Source: Anaerolineae bacterium (lineage in GTDB: Bacteria; Chloroflexota; Anaerolineae; Aggregatilineales; UBA2796). From it: a stretch of DNA of 64,000 bases. Shown here in pieces: positions 50,664 to 60,385 of this stretch (the stretch's first letter is position 1; the number at the start of each line of letters is the position of its first letter). Position numbers and translations under genes: made by a program. The DNA lies in NCBI GenBank assembly GCA_019637615.1, contig JAHBVJ010000034.1, positions 22,159 to 86,158 on the forward strand, in the 5' to 3' direction. The notes below the pieces were generated by a model. The model was given only the letters and a program-made list of their open reading frames with translations. It searched no databases and was not told the DNA's origin.

Positions 50664-50730
50664 GTCCTGCTCCCCTTGCTTTTATTTTACTGGACAACCT
50701 TTTCTGTCCAGCTTTTCGGGGCCAGGTCAA

Positions 50731-50868
50731 TCCGAATCTGGACTATACCAAGCTTTGGTGTCTTATTGGACTAATCCAAATATCCAAACGGGCCTCCCTG
50801 AAATCACGAATTTAGTCACGGATAAGCTCGCACCATATTCATCCCAAGACATGACTTTGGTTAGATGA
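50731..50868 (+). pseudogene. C-terminal remnant of an unknown gene cut by the IS
   Basis: Directly after the right IS3 repeat an open frame reads SGLYQALVSYWTNPN, then ITNLVTDKLAPYSSQDMTLVR and a stop. It has no start of its own and looks like the tail of a gene interrupted by the insertion. The ending QDMTLVR recalls the end of SpoIIE/PP2C-type phosphatase domains, but that is a guess. Confidence 0.35.
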
Positions 50869-50974
50869 CTCTCGCCGGAGTCATGCCTATGATTTATGAA
50901 GTTCTAGCCAAGGAAGACCTGAAGCAGTAATAATCAGGTATGCCCATAGCAAGAAAGTGGCAGGTCACGAGCCT

Positions 50975-52372
50975 ATGATTTCTCGACATGCCTTACAGGA
51001 ATTCCAGCTTCATCATCAGGGACAGCTTATCCGACCCGGCGAGGAGTCCTATGACTCAACCCGCGCAGTCTGGAACGGAATGATTGACCGCCGTCCAGCG
51101 TTAATCACACGATGTACCAATGTCCTAGATGTAGTTGCTGCGGTTAATCTCGCTCGAGAGCATGATCTGCCACTAGCGGTGCGTGGTGGAGGCCATAATG
51201 TCGCAGGTTACGGAACCTGTGATGGCGGTCTCGTGATCGACCTCGGTTTAATGAAGGATATTCAAGTTGACCCTATCGCACGAACCGCACTTGCTCAGGG
51301 TGGTGTAACGTGGGGCGAACTGGACGCTGCCACACAACTCTATGGTCTTGCTACGCCGGGTGGGGTGGTCTCGGATACTGGCATTGCAGGACTAACTCTT
51401 GGCGGTGGATTGGGCTGGCTCCGTGCGAAATACGGCCTAAGCTGTGACAACTTGATCTCAGCAGAGCTTGTGACCGCCCAAGGACACATTATTACAGCCA
51501 GTGAAAGCGAACATCCCGATCTGCTTTGGGGACTGCGTGGTGGCGGCGGCAATTTCGGTGTAGTGACCAGTTTCGAGTATCGCTTGCATCAGGTCGGCCC
51601 AGATGTCATGTTTGTATTCGTACTACATAATGGCAGCAGGGATCACATGAGACGAGCACTCCAGTTTTACCGGGAATACTCAGCGAACGCGCCGGACGAG
51701 GTGAGCAGTATCGCGGTCTGTGGAAGAGTCCCGCCTGATCCCGCATTCCCAACAGAGCTTCATGAACACCCCTACATCTTGTTCGGAGGACTTTATTCGG
51801 GAGCCGCCGACGAAGGCAAGCGAGTGATGCAACCCCTGATCGATTTCGACACGCCTCTGCTCGATTTCAGTGGAATACGACCCTATGTCGAGGCACAGAA
51901 AGCTTGGGATGTAGATTATCCACGCGGCAAGCGCTACTACTGGAAATCTCTCAACTTGAAGGCGCTAGACGACGCCTCGATTGACTGCATTGTCCACCAT
52001 TCCCATGCTCAACCATCAGCACATAGCACCATCGACCTGTGGCATATCGGCGGTGCCGTCACCAGGGTGAGCGCGAAGGACAGCGCCTTCAACGGACGGC
52101 AAGCTGCATTCCTCGTCAACCCCGAAGCAAATTGGGAACACCTAGCAGACGATGAAGCTAATATCTCTTGGGCGCGCAAATTCATTATGGATATGCGACG
52201 CTTCTCGGACGGCAGCAGCTATCTCAACTTTCCGGGCTTCTATGAAGAAGGCGATGAGATGGTTCGGCAATCGTTTGGCTCCCAATACGAGAGGCTCGTG
52301 GCGCTAAAGGACAAGTACGATCCTGCCAACCTGTTCCGCATCAATCAAAACATCAAGCCAACCGTTACGTGA
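50975..52372 (+). CDS. FAD-binding oxidoreductase with BBE domain (berberine bridge enzyme-like)
   Basis: The 465-residue protein has a PP-loop FAD domain with LAVRGGGHNVAGYGTCDGGLVID, where the His of GGGHN is the usual covalent flavin site, and ISLGGGLGW-like TLGGGLGWLRAKYGLSCDN, where the Cys fits the second (6-S-cysteinyl) link. The C-terminal BBE motif is YDPANLFRINQNI. The family oxidises sugars, alkaloids or other alcohols with O2; the substrate is unknown. It is the only plus-strand gene inside the IS-bounded region. The ATG at 50975 or the GTG at 50957 could start it. Confidence 0.9.
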   Translation: MISRHALQEFQLHHQGQLIRPGEESYDSTRAVWNGMIDRRPALITRCTNVLDVVAAVNLAREHDLPLAVRGGGHNVAGYGTCDGGLVIDLGLMKDIQVDPIARTALAQGGVTWGELDAATQLYGLATPGGVVSDTGIAGLTLGGGLGWLRAKYGLSCDNLISAELVTAQGHIITASESEHPDLLWGLRGGGGNFGVVTSFEYRLHQVGPDVMFVFVLHNGSRDHMRRALQFYREYSANAPDEVSSIAVCGRVPPDPAFPTELHEHPYILFGGLYSGAADEGKRVMQPLIDFDTPLLDFSGIRPYVEAQKAWDVDYPRGKRYYWKSLNLKALDDASIDCIVHHSHAQPSAHSTIDLWHIGGAVTRVSAKDSAFNGRQAAFLVNPEANWEHLADDEANISWARKFIMDMRRFSDGSSYLNFPGFYEEGDEMVRQSFGSQYERLVALKDKYDPANLFRINQNIKPTVT

Positions 52373-52533
52373 TAGTCTGATGCTCGTGCTGATGAAGGCC
52401 AGATAGCACGACGAACTGGTTGGTTGTCGATCAAGCTGAAGCATCCTCACAGGCAGGGCGATCATGGTCAATAGCGCGGTGGAGTTTGCCCGCCACGCCT
52501 CGCTACAGGATGGTAGGCAGATTATCTGCTAGT

Positions 52534-55098
52534 TCACACTGGATTATCGTTCACTGAGATTGACGCTAATATGTTGTCGATCACGGGGCGCTGTTCGTTG
52601 AGAAGCGATGCGCTGACTTGAAAGTAAATGACATATGCCTGATCGGATGGCGATCTGACGACGCATAACCAATCTTCGCCACCACCCATGTAGACCGAGA
52701 TTTTATCATGCACACAGGCTACTTCGGCGCTACCGTCGCCAGCCGTTTGATCTGCCAACAGAGTCATCCCATTGAACGCACGAATGCGTTCTTTCCGAGT
52801 GGTCAGTAGTCTAGCTGGGTCTACCTCAGGTAGGATCTTCCACACAGACATAAGGATATTATTGTCATCTTTTGCCGGTGCATATAGACCTACCCATTCC
52901 AAGTGTGTTGATTGTGCCAAAACCTCATTTTCCATATCGCTGCGAAGCTGCCGCGAAAATTCGGATTCCCCTACATGAGAGGACGGTTGGATGATGTATT
53001 GCAATTGCGTGGAAGTGGACTCCATGTTTGTCTCAATGCCAAACTGTGTTAAGGCATCCTCGTTCGGGATAAATTGCTGCAACCAGTGGGTGGGGATTTG
53101 CGCATAAAGATGCGATCCCAGCGTGGCACGGGCGTAGATGATGTCTTTCACTGCGATGTGTGGCGAACCAGCATAATTGGAATTGCCAAAGATTCCAAAT
53201 ATCACCAGCCCGATGCCTGCGTAGACAAAGCCATTCCGCCGCCACAAATCTGCATGGCGCCGCAGCCCCCAACGATTCTTTTGCACCGCCGTTGGTATCG
53301 TTGTGGGAAGCCACCGACGAAGCCCGGTGAACAGCAAATAGATTAGCCACAGTGGGAAAAATGCGAGTGGCGGGAATGTAGTCAAAAAAGCGATGCAAAC
53401 TGCAACAGCAATCAGTAAGATGGCTATCACGCACTCCCGAAAGCTGACTTCTCGGACAACAAGTTCGTTGCCGAAGCGTATCAGCAGCAGGATGATGTAG
53501 ACAGGCGCGACGACGAGGATGCCAACCCCAAATATTCTCGTCAACACCCCTATCACTAACGAATCTCCCCAAGTTGGCGTTGACGACAGTGCCAGATTGG
53601 TTACACCATAACCCATCAACCCTACCACACCAGCGGCGAACGCAGCCCCAATGAAAAGCACAAAATTCAGCACATTGATGGAGGCGGGAACGATGCGTAA
53701 CGCAAGGTCTTGTGGCGTTACATTCACACTCAATTGACGTACTACTCTAGTTTGGGTCTCTTGCCGAAGTTCCTCCGCCATATATTGCAAGACTCTATGC
53801 TCTTGCTTACGAAAATCGACCCACTGGCGGTTCATAGAGGCTGCATAAGGCTGCCGATCTTGCACATGACTGGCGATTATCCAAACAAGCTGATCCGCCG
53901 AGTCCGTGAAGCCTGCAAAATCTTCGGCGATGCTAAGGTTTGAGAGGACACACAATCGAATGTCCGTTGATTTGTCTTCAGCTTGCCAGCCTTCGGTAAA
54001 ACCGGCGCGGTTCATCACTGCTTTTATCTGATTGGCAATGCGCATATCCGCTGGATTGGCGCGAACTATATAGCGTTTGCCCGTCGGGCTGGTGGAGAAC
54101 CGCTGACGAAAGGGTTCCAATGGACGGAACCCTCGCCTTAGCCACCATGACCCCTGACCGCGTGGCGTCCAGCGCAATATATCTTTTGAGAACGTCATCA
54201 ATAGCAGCCCTGCCACGCTCAGCAGGACTTGGATCACGAGCGTGTAAAAACCAACGGTGGCTAAAGTACTCGAGTAAAGGTACCGCTGCGCAGTGAAGAC
54301 AAGGATCGGCAAGATAATGGCACCAAATAGCAGCGTCCACCGAATCTGGTTGCTGCGAAAGCGCCGGGAAAGGAATTCGAGAAGTTGGTTGATGAGGATG
54401 ATTAGCAAAAATGTGCCAGCTAGCGCCGTTGCCCAATTGAGCTTAAACACGGTACTCGTGATATACGCGATCAAGGTGATGTTGAACAGCAACGCAACCG
54501 CCACGCCGCCAACCGCTAGAGGGCCGCGTCGTGGGATGTTCACATTGAGCAATTCATAGTCGCCCAAAGTAACATTCACGGTGATGGGTTTCGGGATCGG
54601 GTCTTTGGGCGAGACGATAATCGGCATAGGGTTGCTCGACGTAGCGGCAAACTGCGATTGCAACGTCTTTACGAGCCGCCCCACGTTGCGCCGGAATCCC
54701 CGGCGGCAGTCGATGATCCCGGTTGCCTGCGCTTTGAGTCGATCCAACTGAATGCGGCGCGTCGAGTCGGGCACGGTGAATGCGTCGAATCGTACACTTT
54801 CAAAAACTAGCAGGTAGACCGGGATTTCGCGTTGAAAGAGGGCATATTCCCATTCGTTAGCGACATTGGGGGAATGGAGTGAAGCTTCCGAGGTGATCAG
54901 CACCAACGCAACACATTCATCTAGACCTTGCTTGATGCCTGCTGCCCAGTCCTGACCGGGCAGCAAGCGTTGAATATCGAACCACACATCAAAATATTGA
55001 GAGAGCTTTTGAACGACGCCTTCAGCAAAATACAATTCCTGCCGCGAATAGCTCAGGAATATTTTGGGGCGGGCTGGTGCGATGCTTTCGGGTAACAT
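52534..55098 (-). CDS. TIR-domain protein with multiple membrane segments
   Basis: The 854-residue protein opens with a TIR domain: KIFLSYSRQELYFAEGVV (residues 12-29), DVWFDIQRLLPGQDW and SPNVANEWEYAL, with Glu82 as the candidate NADase residue. Two membrane pairs follow (about 195-310), then a soluble domain (about 340-460) that may be a second, degenerate TIR-like fold. About four to five further helices (about 475-660) and an outward C-terminal domain of about 190 residues end it. Bacterial TIR domains often cleave NAD or make signals on sensing infection. The target here is unknown. Confidence 0.85.
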   Translation of the reverse strand: MLPESIAPARPKIFLSYSRQELYFAEGVVQKLSQYFDVWFDIQRLLPGQDWAAGIKQGLDECVALVLITSEASLHSPNVANEWEYALFQREIPVYLLVFESVRFDAFTVPDSTRRIQLDRLKAQATGIIDCRRGFRRNVGRLVKTLQSQFAATSSNPMPIIVSPKDPIPKPITVNVTLGDYELLNVNIPRRGPLAVGGVAVALLFNITLIAYITSTVFKLNWATALAGTFLLIILINQLLEFLSRRFRSNQIRWTLLFGAIILPILVFTAQRYLYSSTLATVGFYTLVIQVLLSVAGLLLMTFSKDILRWTPRGQGSWWLRRGFRPLEPFRQRFSTSPTGKRYIVRANPADMRIANQIKAVMNRAGFTEGWQAEDKSTDIRLCVLSNLSIAEDFAGFTDSADQLVWIIASHVQDRQPYAASMNRQWVDFRKQEHRVLQYMAEELRQETQTRVVRQLSVNVTPQDLALRIVPASINVLNFVLFIGAAFAAGVVGLMGYGVTNLALSSTPTWGDSLVIGVLTRIFGVGILVVAPVYIILLLIRFGNELVVREVSFRECVIAILLIAVAVCIAFLTTFPPLAFFPLWLIYLLFTGLRRWLPTTIPTAVQKNRWGLRRHADLWRRNGFVYAGIGLVIFGIFGNSNYAGSPHIAVKDIIYARATLGSHLYAQIPTHWLQQFIPNEDALTQFGIETNMESTSTQLQYIIQPSSHVGESEFSRQLRSDMENEVLAQSTHLEWVGLYAPAKDDNNILMSVWKILPEVDPARLLTTRKERIRAFNGMTLLADQTAGDGSAEVACVHDKISVYMGGGEDWLCVVRSPSDQAYVIYFQVSASLLNEQRPVIDNILASISVNDNPV

Positions 55099-55269
55099 AG
55101 GACAATAGCCTCAACGAAGGGAAATAGCCAGTGAGAATAGTATGGTGTTGGATAGGTTCCTCCAGCACTGCCCGACTGCGTACCGATCCTTCAGCGGTCA
55201 GTATCCTATATGGAATGGGTGTTATCATGGCAATTTCATGGGTGAATGGTCAGATTAGTATGCTGGTTG

Positions 55270-56643
55270 TCATTGGATGTATAGGGTTTTCTGTAGCTCC
55301 TTCGCGAGCTTCTTCCGCAACTTATAATCCATCACCTGCGGTATATATTTGCGAGCAGCCTCGCATAGCCCTCGCATATCGCTTTTAGTTATACCGGCAG
55401 ACCCGATTCGGGCAATCTGACGATCAATTAGCTGATTCAGTTTCTTCTTGTCAACCGATGTGATGGCATCGGCAATATTATGGACACCTGCAAAATTCCG
55501 CCCGAGCAGTTCTTCAACCAGCCCTCTTTCATGCTTCAGAAGCCTAGTACCCAATTTTGTCTTCAGATGCTCCTTAAGTTGAGCGACATCATCGGCGGGT
55601 AACATGAACGGCGAATCGAAGCGAATATACTGGATAAGTTCTTTTTTCGTCGTGTACTTAAGATTGGTGGGCCACGCCTTAGCTAGCTTCCGACGATTGG
55701 CTAGTAGCGTATCGACCATTTGATCTAAGGACTTTCCCCCTCGTATCGACCTGATGATCTCGCTTGTATATGCACTCATAACTGAATCGGATTTCGAAGC
55801 TGCCAGACCAAGTTTTAACCCACGAGCCTTAACTGAAGGAATACCACCCGGATACATGATATCCACGAAGGGAAAGTTATCCACGATACTATTGAGGTTG
55901 ACTACTTGATGCGCCTCACCACCCAGCATTTCTATGGCTACTGCTTCGGCAGCGGCTTCTAGAGCTAAGCCAAAGACCATGGTTTCGGGGCCTTCAGTAG
56001 TTTGGAATACGATCCACGCGGCTTCGAGTGCCTTCTCTATGGCAGCGCTCGATAGACTGTTTACACCTACTGAGAAAACCATACCAAGGCCGCTGGCAGC
56101 CGCCGTAAGGGTTGACCAGACCCAGCTATCATGCCCCCCCTTAGGAGGGGGAACTAAACGGTCGCCCGGGGGCCTGACCGGGATAGGTACTTCGTGCGCA
56201 TCTGTGTCTTTGGGTGGTGTGAAATGCGGCCAAATGTCAGTACTGGTCGAATCCTTCGTGGTCTTTTTCGTAGGCGTCGAGTCATGGTTGTCGCGGTTAT
56301 CCGTCATACGACTTATTGGATCGGTTCCTCGATGAAAGCCGTGCCGCTTCGCATTAAGTAGGCTGATTAGCGAAGCGCGCGTAACATGATGTAGAGTTAG
56401 GTGGAAAAGGTTTCCTAATGCGTCACTCTGGCTAGTCAGGCGCTGGTAGAGGCGGTCCGCAGTACGTATATCCAGATGCGTGATTTGCGTCTGGATCGCC
56501 TCCACCCTTCGGGCCTGTTCTCGCGTCTGCTTCTCACCGATTGGAACAGCAAGTTGCGTGACCAAATCGCGTTGAGCGCTGTCCTCTGGCGCTGCCGTCA
56601 AGTAGGCTCGTTGCCACTCTAAGGAATGACCAATATTTCCCAT
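55270..56643 (-). CDS. Hypothetical protein, possible toxin/effector with nuclease-like C terminus
   Basis: I do not firmly recognise this 457-residue protein. It has a helical N-terminal part (about 1-100), a Pro/Thr/Asp-rich linker (about 110-172), a hydrophobic alpha-helical stretch (about 175-235), and a C-terminal domain with FPFVDIMYPGGIPSVKARG (257-275). Asp261 and Lys272 in that stretch fit the D...xVK pattern of restriction-endonuclease-fold toxin domains, but the match is weak. The linker-plus-C-terminal-domain layout is typical of delivered toxins. The gap to the TIR gene is 171 bp. Confidence 0.55.
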   Translation of the reverse strand: MGNIGHSLEWQRAYLTAAPEDSAQRDLVTQLAVPIGEKQTREQARRVEAIQTQITHLDIRTADRLYQRLTSQSDALGNLFHLTLHHVTRASLISLLNAKRHGFHRGTDPISRMTDNRDNHDSTPTKKTTKDSTSTDIWPHFTPPKDTDAHEVPIPVRPPGDRLVPPPKGGHDSWVWSTLTAAASGLGMVFSVGVNSLSSAAIEKALEAAWIVFQTTEGPETMVFGLALEAAAEAVAIEMLGGEAHQVVNLNSIVDNFPFVDIMYPGGIPSVKARGLKLGLAASKSDSVMSAYTSEIIRSIRGGKSLDQMVDTLLANRRKLAKAWPTNLKYTTKKELIQYIRFDSPFMLPADDVAQLKEHLKTKLGTRLLKHERGLVEELLGRNFAGVHNIADAITSVDKKKLNQLIDRQIARIGSAGITKSDMRGLCEAARKYIPQVMDYKLRKKLAKELQKTLYIQ

Positions 56644-56739
56644 AATAATGTTCTACCTGTGTATTCTTGTAACCCCATGGTCTTGTATCACAATCTGTCT
56701 ATTGTAGTGTGCATATTTCCGCGTAATTGCGATGTATCC

Positions 56740-59700
56740 TTAGGCATCGGTCACCGAAACCGTTCCACCTTCGACAACGATCTTCTTCTCGATCTCTGGG
56801 TCTTCGTATTCATCAGACAACAGGCGTGCCGCGTAACGAATATTTTCCATCTCCAGCTTACGCACCTCGGCTTGAACTTTCCTAACATCGTGAAAGCGCT
56901 GGTCTCGCTTATAAGGCTCAAGCAAGTTGCCCCCAGATTGGCATATTTCGATAAACAGCGATTCCGACGGAACCACGAGCACATCATCATTCCGACGCGC
57001 ATTCGTCAAGATAGCTTGGAACTGTTCTTTCAAGGTTGGTCTGAGGCTCTCGAACTCGTCAGCGGTGAGTTGGTCTTTGAGACAGCACACGTACTTTGTG
57101 AATTCATCGAGCGAGTAGCCCGCAGGATCAGAAGGATCAACCAGTTCGCCGGTAGCGCGGTCAATGTATGGTTCCATCATGTAATCCGTCAGCGGGTTGG
57201 ACTCCAGCAATGGAAACACCATGTAGTTGCCCTTGAAGCCGAGCAGATTATCCAGATCGGCGACTTCACACAGGGGTTTGTATTCCAACTGGTCTGAGAA
57301 CGTTGAAGAGACTTGTACCTTGTAGGTTTTCGCTGGACGCCCTCCAAAACGGCTAAGCATGGTATGCGGCTGAACGTTTGTGACCGATAATGGGTGATCA
57401 AAGTCGATGCGAAATTCCCGGTGCTGTTTGTTTAGGGTGGGTATCGGAACGTTGTGAAGCCGGAAATAGCGCTGATCAGGATGTTCATGCCGCCAGATTG
57501 CCTGCATGTAGTGCAAGATGTTTTCTTTCACATGAACCCGCAGACGGGCAATCTCGGTGAGATGCGTATGATGCTCTTGCAGCGCCTTTGTGTAGGTCTC
57601 TGTAATGGAATTGAGCGCAGTTACTTCGCGTTCTAGGCGGAAGATGAGATCGCGTGCGTGGTCAGCCGCTTCATCGGCGCTGCTTTTGAGCGCATTTTGG
57701 TTAGCTTGGTTCTGATCAGCGCTGTCACCGAAAATCATGTCCTCTACTTTGCCGACGGCTCCACCCACCAACCCGACGGCTCCGCTCACAAGGCTGCCTA
57801 GCAATCCGCTGCTTTCGGTGTGGCTCCCTACCGCACCATGAAGTAGATTGCTCTGCACCTCTTCTATGCGGCGGGCTATCGCCACTTCATCGCGCAACTG
57901 GGCCACAATCTGCCGCTGTTGCGCGACATTTGTGGCAAGCTGCGCGATGGCCGTTTCCGCACCGGCGCTTTGGGAAAGCGTTTCGAGGGTGAGAAGAAAT
58001 GAGTCGTCCAGTATCACACGCTTCAGAATCCAGTCATATGTGACGAGCCAGTCTTGGTCGATCTCGTGTGGTGCGGGCACTTCCTGCGCGACGAAAACAA
58101 CCGGTGTAACGCGGTACAGGCGCTCATGCACGCGGTATCGTCGTTGAAGCTCGTAAAACAGGTAAGTCACGGTGACTTCATCATTGGGATTACTGATCTC
58201 TGTGGTTTCCGTCGTGTCGAATTCTTCCATCGTTTCCGTCGTGAGTTCGGTAGTACGCTCGTTTGTGACCTCTTGAGCAGACTTGAATACCGATTCACGG
58301 AATGATTTCTTAATGTCGTCGGAACTCTTAGAAGCCTCTTGTTTGAAGGAAGTTGTGGTCGTATCACTACCAACGGGTTCTATGCCAGCCGTAGCACTAT
58401 TGGTGTAGGAAAACTCTGTTTTTGCCGAGGCGCGTTTTGCGATTTCCTGTTCTGCTCGGCTCGTTTGGCTGGTTTCGTCCCTGTTGATTCGTAGATTCCG
58501 TTCTGTCTCTTTCTGAAAGCGTTTCTTGGTGACTTTCCGAGTAATAACAATCCTTTGTGTTTGCCTCGGGGCGAGGGGGATGGATTTAATCAGAGAGCCG
58601 GCTTGATAAGAGAGAGGCGTCAGCAGTTGGCGGAAGATATTGAGAATGCCGAAATTAATGCTGCGCTCTTTACTGTTCGCCGCAAAGATGGTGAACGAAT
58701 ATGGTTCCTGCATCCGCGCCTCGAGCGCACTTAGCAAGGCCGGCAAACGAACGGAAGGATCGGTTGCATTGGCATCCGCCCGATGATCATTGACGACCTG
58801 TGTCGTGGTGACGACGGTTCCGCCTGATGCGGTGGCGGTATCCGTATCACCGCCCCGGTGGTCTCGTACAGCGGGCGGCGGAGTCAAGCGCAGAGCACGC
58901 TGCACGAGTTTGGCTTCCAATTTAAGCGCATCTAGCGGATTGGCTTTGTCGTAGCGGGAATCGGTAGGATCGCCACCCAATTCAACAATGGTCTCGTAGG
59001 CATCGCTTGCGAGGTCAAGGACGCCGTTGTCCGTCAACTCCTGCCAGACATGCTGAAAGGCAATCTGAAGTTGGCTAAAGTCGTGAAAGGCCGGGACATC
59101 GGCGGGAGATGGTGGTAGATCGAGGTCGCTAATGCTTTTCTGAACGCCTTCAAGGGTAGCTACAGGCAATAGGTCAGTAAGCAGTTGTTCTTCCGGCGCA
59201 GTGAGTGGGTTGATCAACCGCCCGATAAATTTGGGGATGTCGTCTATGGTCACTGACGTCGTGTCTGGGCCGGGGTTTTCCGGTGATGGCGTTGGCGATG
59301 TGTTCGGCGCAGTGTCCGACATTAAATCTAGGCACGGCCCGTCTGTGGCGGACAGGGGTTGACAGATCGGTAGTAAATCAGTGCGTTGGAGATAAGTCGT
59401 GGTGGGCTGTGGGCCAACAACCACTTGCACATTATCCTCAGCGATAGCGCCATCATTGGCAACGTGTGATCGTAGCTGCTGCACTTGGTCATCCGTGAGG
59501 GAAATGAACCCCCGTGTGGGCGCCCGCGTTGATGAGTCATCTGAGTTGATAATGTCGCGAATATTCTGCTGGATCACGGCGGCGTTTTTCGTGGCTGGGC
59601 TTTCGCCCGGTTTTACGAATCTTTCTGGCTGAAACACATTGGCTGAAACGGTAGAGAGCGATGCACTCAGTGCCGATTGTAATTTATCAGAAAAGCCACT

Positions 59701-60237
59701 GAAACGAGCGCGATGCGTTGCTACTCGTGTTCGTGCCACTTCCAACGTGCCATCGATAATGGCGGCGGTGTGTTCTTGCGCCTCTTTCAACCGCTGCACA
59801 TGTTGTGTCGCTGGCTCGACATCAACGTCGGCAATTAGTGAAGGTACCGCAACGCCCGCCTTTGTCAGTGTATCTGCCGAAATGCTGATGAGGTATTCCT
59901 CGATCTGTCCGGCGTTCTGCCGCGCAGCGGACTGGAATAATATTTGCGAATCTGCCGCCCGATTAAGTTCTTCAGGAGCAAGCACTTGGAGAAAAAGATC
60001 GGGCCGCCGTTTGTTTGGATCGCGAATTTGAAACGCGGAATCTTCGTATTGATATTCCCAACGACCATCGCTGCCAGTTTGTAGAGTAACTAATCGATAT
60101 TCCTCGGTCGGTGGAGTCGCAGATCTAGTAACTACTCCCGTCGTTGTCTTCGGCTCTGCAGAATAGATGACGACCAAAATACCTGCTATTCCGGCTCCAG
60201 ATTCTTTGAGTACAACTCGTCCTCTGACAATGTTCAT
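56740..60237 (-). CDS. Large protein of unknown family
   Basis: The 1165-residue protein begins with a beta-sandwich like carboxypeptidase-regulatory/transthyretin domains (VRGRVVLKESGAGIAGILVV, residues 4-23). Polar helical stretches and a Pro/Ser/Thr linker follow. A middle region (about 540-760) contains APRQTQRIVITRKVTKKRF and a Ser/Thr/Glu-rich coiled segment. A Gly-rich amphipathic stretch near 805-830 (LLGSLVSGAVGLVGGAVG) and long coiled coils come next, then a C-terminal domain. There is no signal peptide. Structural or secretion-related roles are possible but unproven. Confidence 0.55.
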   Translation of the reverse strand: MNIVRGRVVLKESGAGIAGILVVIYSAEPKTTTGVVTRSATPPTEEYRLVTLQTGSDGRWEYQYEDSAFQIRDPNKRRPDLFLQVLAPEELNRAADSQILFQSAARQNAGQIEEYLISISADTLTKAGVAVPSLIADVDVEPATQHVQRLKEAQEHTAAIIDGTLEVARTRVATHRARFSGFSDKLQSALSASLSTVSANVFQPERFVKPGESPATKNAAVIQQNIRDIINSDDSSTRAPTRGFISLTDDQVQQLRSHVANDGAIAEDNVQVVVGPQPTTTYLQRTDLLPICQPLSATDGPCLDLMSDTAPNTSPTPSPENPGPDTTSVTIDDIPKFIGRLINPLTAPEEQLLTDLLPVATLEGVQKSISDLDLPPSPADVPAFHDFSQLQIAFQHVWQELTDNGVLDLASDAYETIVELGGDPTDSRYDKANPLDALKLEAKLVQRALRLTPPPAVRDHRGGDTDTATASGGTVVTTTQVVNDHRADANATDPSVRLPALLSALEARMQEPYSFTIFAANSKERSINFGILNIFRQLLTPLSYQAGSLIKSIPLAPRQTQRIVITRKVTKKRFQKETERNLRINRDETSQTSRAEQEIAKRASAKTEFSYTNSATAGIEPVGSDTTTTSFKQEASKSSDDIKKSFRESVFKSAQEVTNERTTELTTETMEEFDTTETTEISNPNDEVTVTYLFYELQRRYRVHERLYRVTPVVFVAQEVPAPHEIDQDWLVTYDWILKRVILDDSFLLTLETLSQSAGAETAIAQLATNVAQQRQIVAQLRDEVAIARRIEEVQSNLLHGAVGSHTESSGLLGSLVSGAVGLVGGAVGKVEDMIFGDSADQNQANQNALKSSADEAADHARDLIFRLEREVTALNSITETYTKALQEHHTHLTEIARLRVHVKENILHYMQAIWRHEHPDQRYFRLHNVPIPTLNKQHREFRIDFDHPLSVTNVQPHTMLSRFGGRPAKTYKVQVSSTFSDQLEYKPLCEVADLDNLLGFKGNYMVFPLLESNPLTDYMMEPYIDRATGELVDPSDPAGYSLDEFTKYVCCLKDQLTADEFESLRPTLKEQFQAILTNARRNDDVLVVPSESLFIEICQSGGNLLEPYKRDQRFHDVRKVQAEVRKLEMENIRYAARLLSDEYEDPEIEKKIVVEGGTVSVTDA

Positions 60238-60385
60238 GGACGCCTTCCTTGATTGTGGGGTTGTTAGGCAATGCTGATGATCGCATTGGTATCAATGTGC
60301 GTACGGAATAATGCTATTGATCAATGATGGATAAGTCATCTGACCAAAGTTAGATTTCGAGGGTTGGTTTGGAGGGATGTCACAC

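Larger units (their letters stand above)
47993..50729. mobile_element. Chimeric IS3-family element carrying an IS256-family element
   Basis: Terminal inverted repeats of 26 bp lie at 47993-48018 and 50704-50729, sharing the pattern TGAyCTGGCCyCGAAA and then CTGGACAG, with four mismatches. Inside are the 3' part of one IS3-type orfB, a complete IS256-type element, and the 5' part of a second, different orfB with its orfA. No matching target duplication is seen at the ends, which supports a chimera rather than one intact insertion. Confidence 0.75.
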
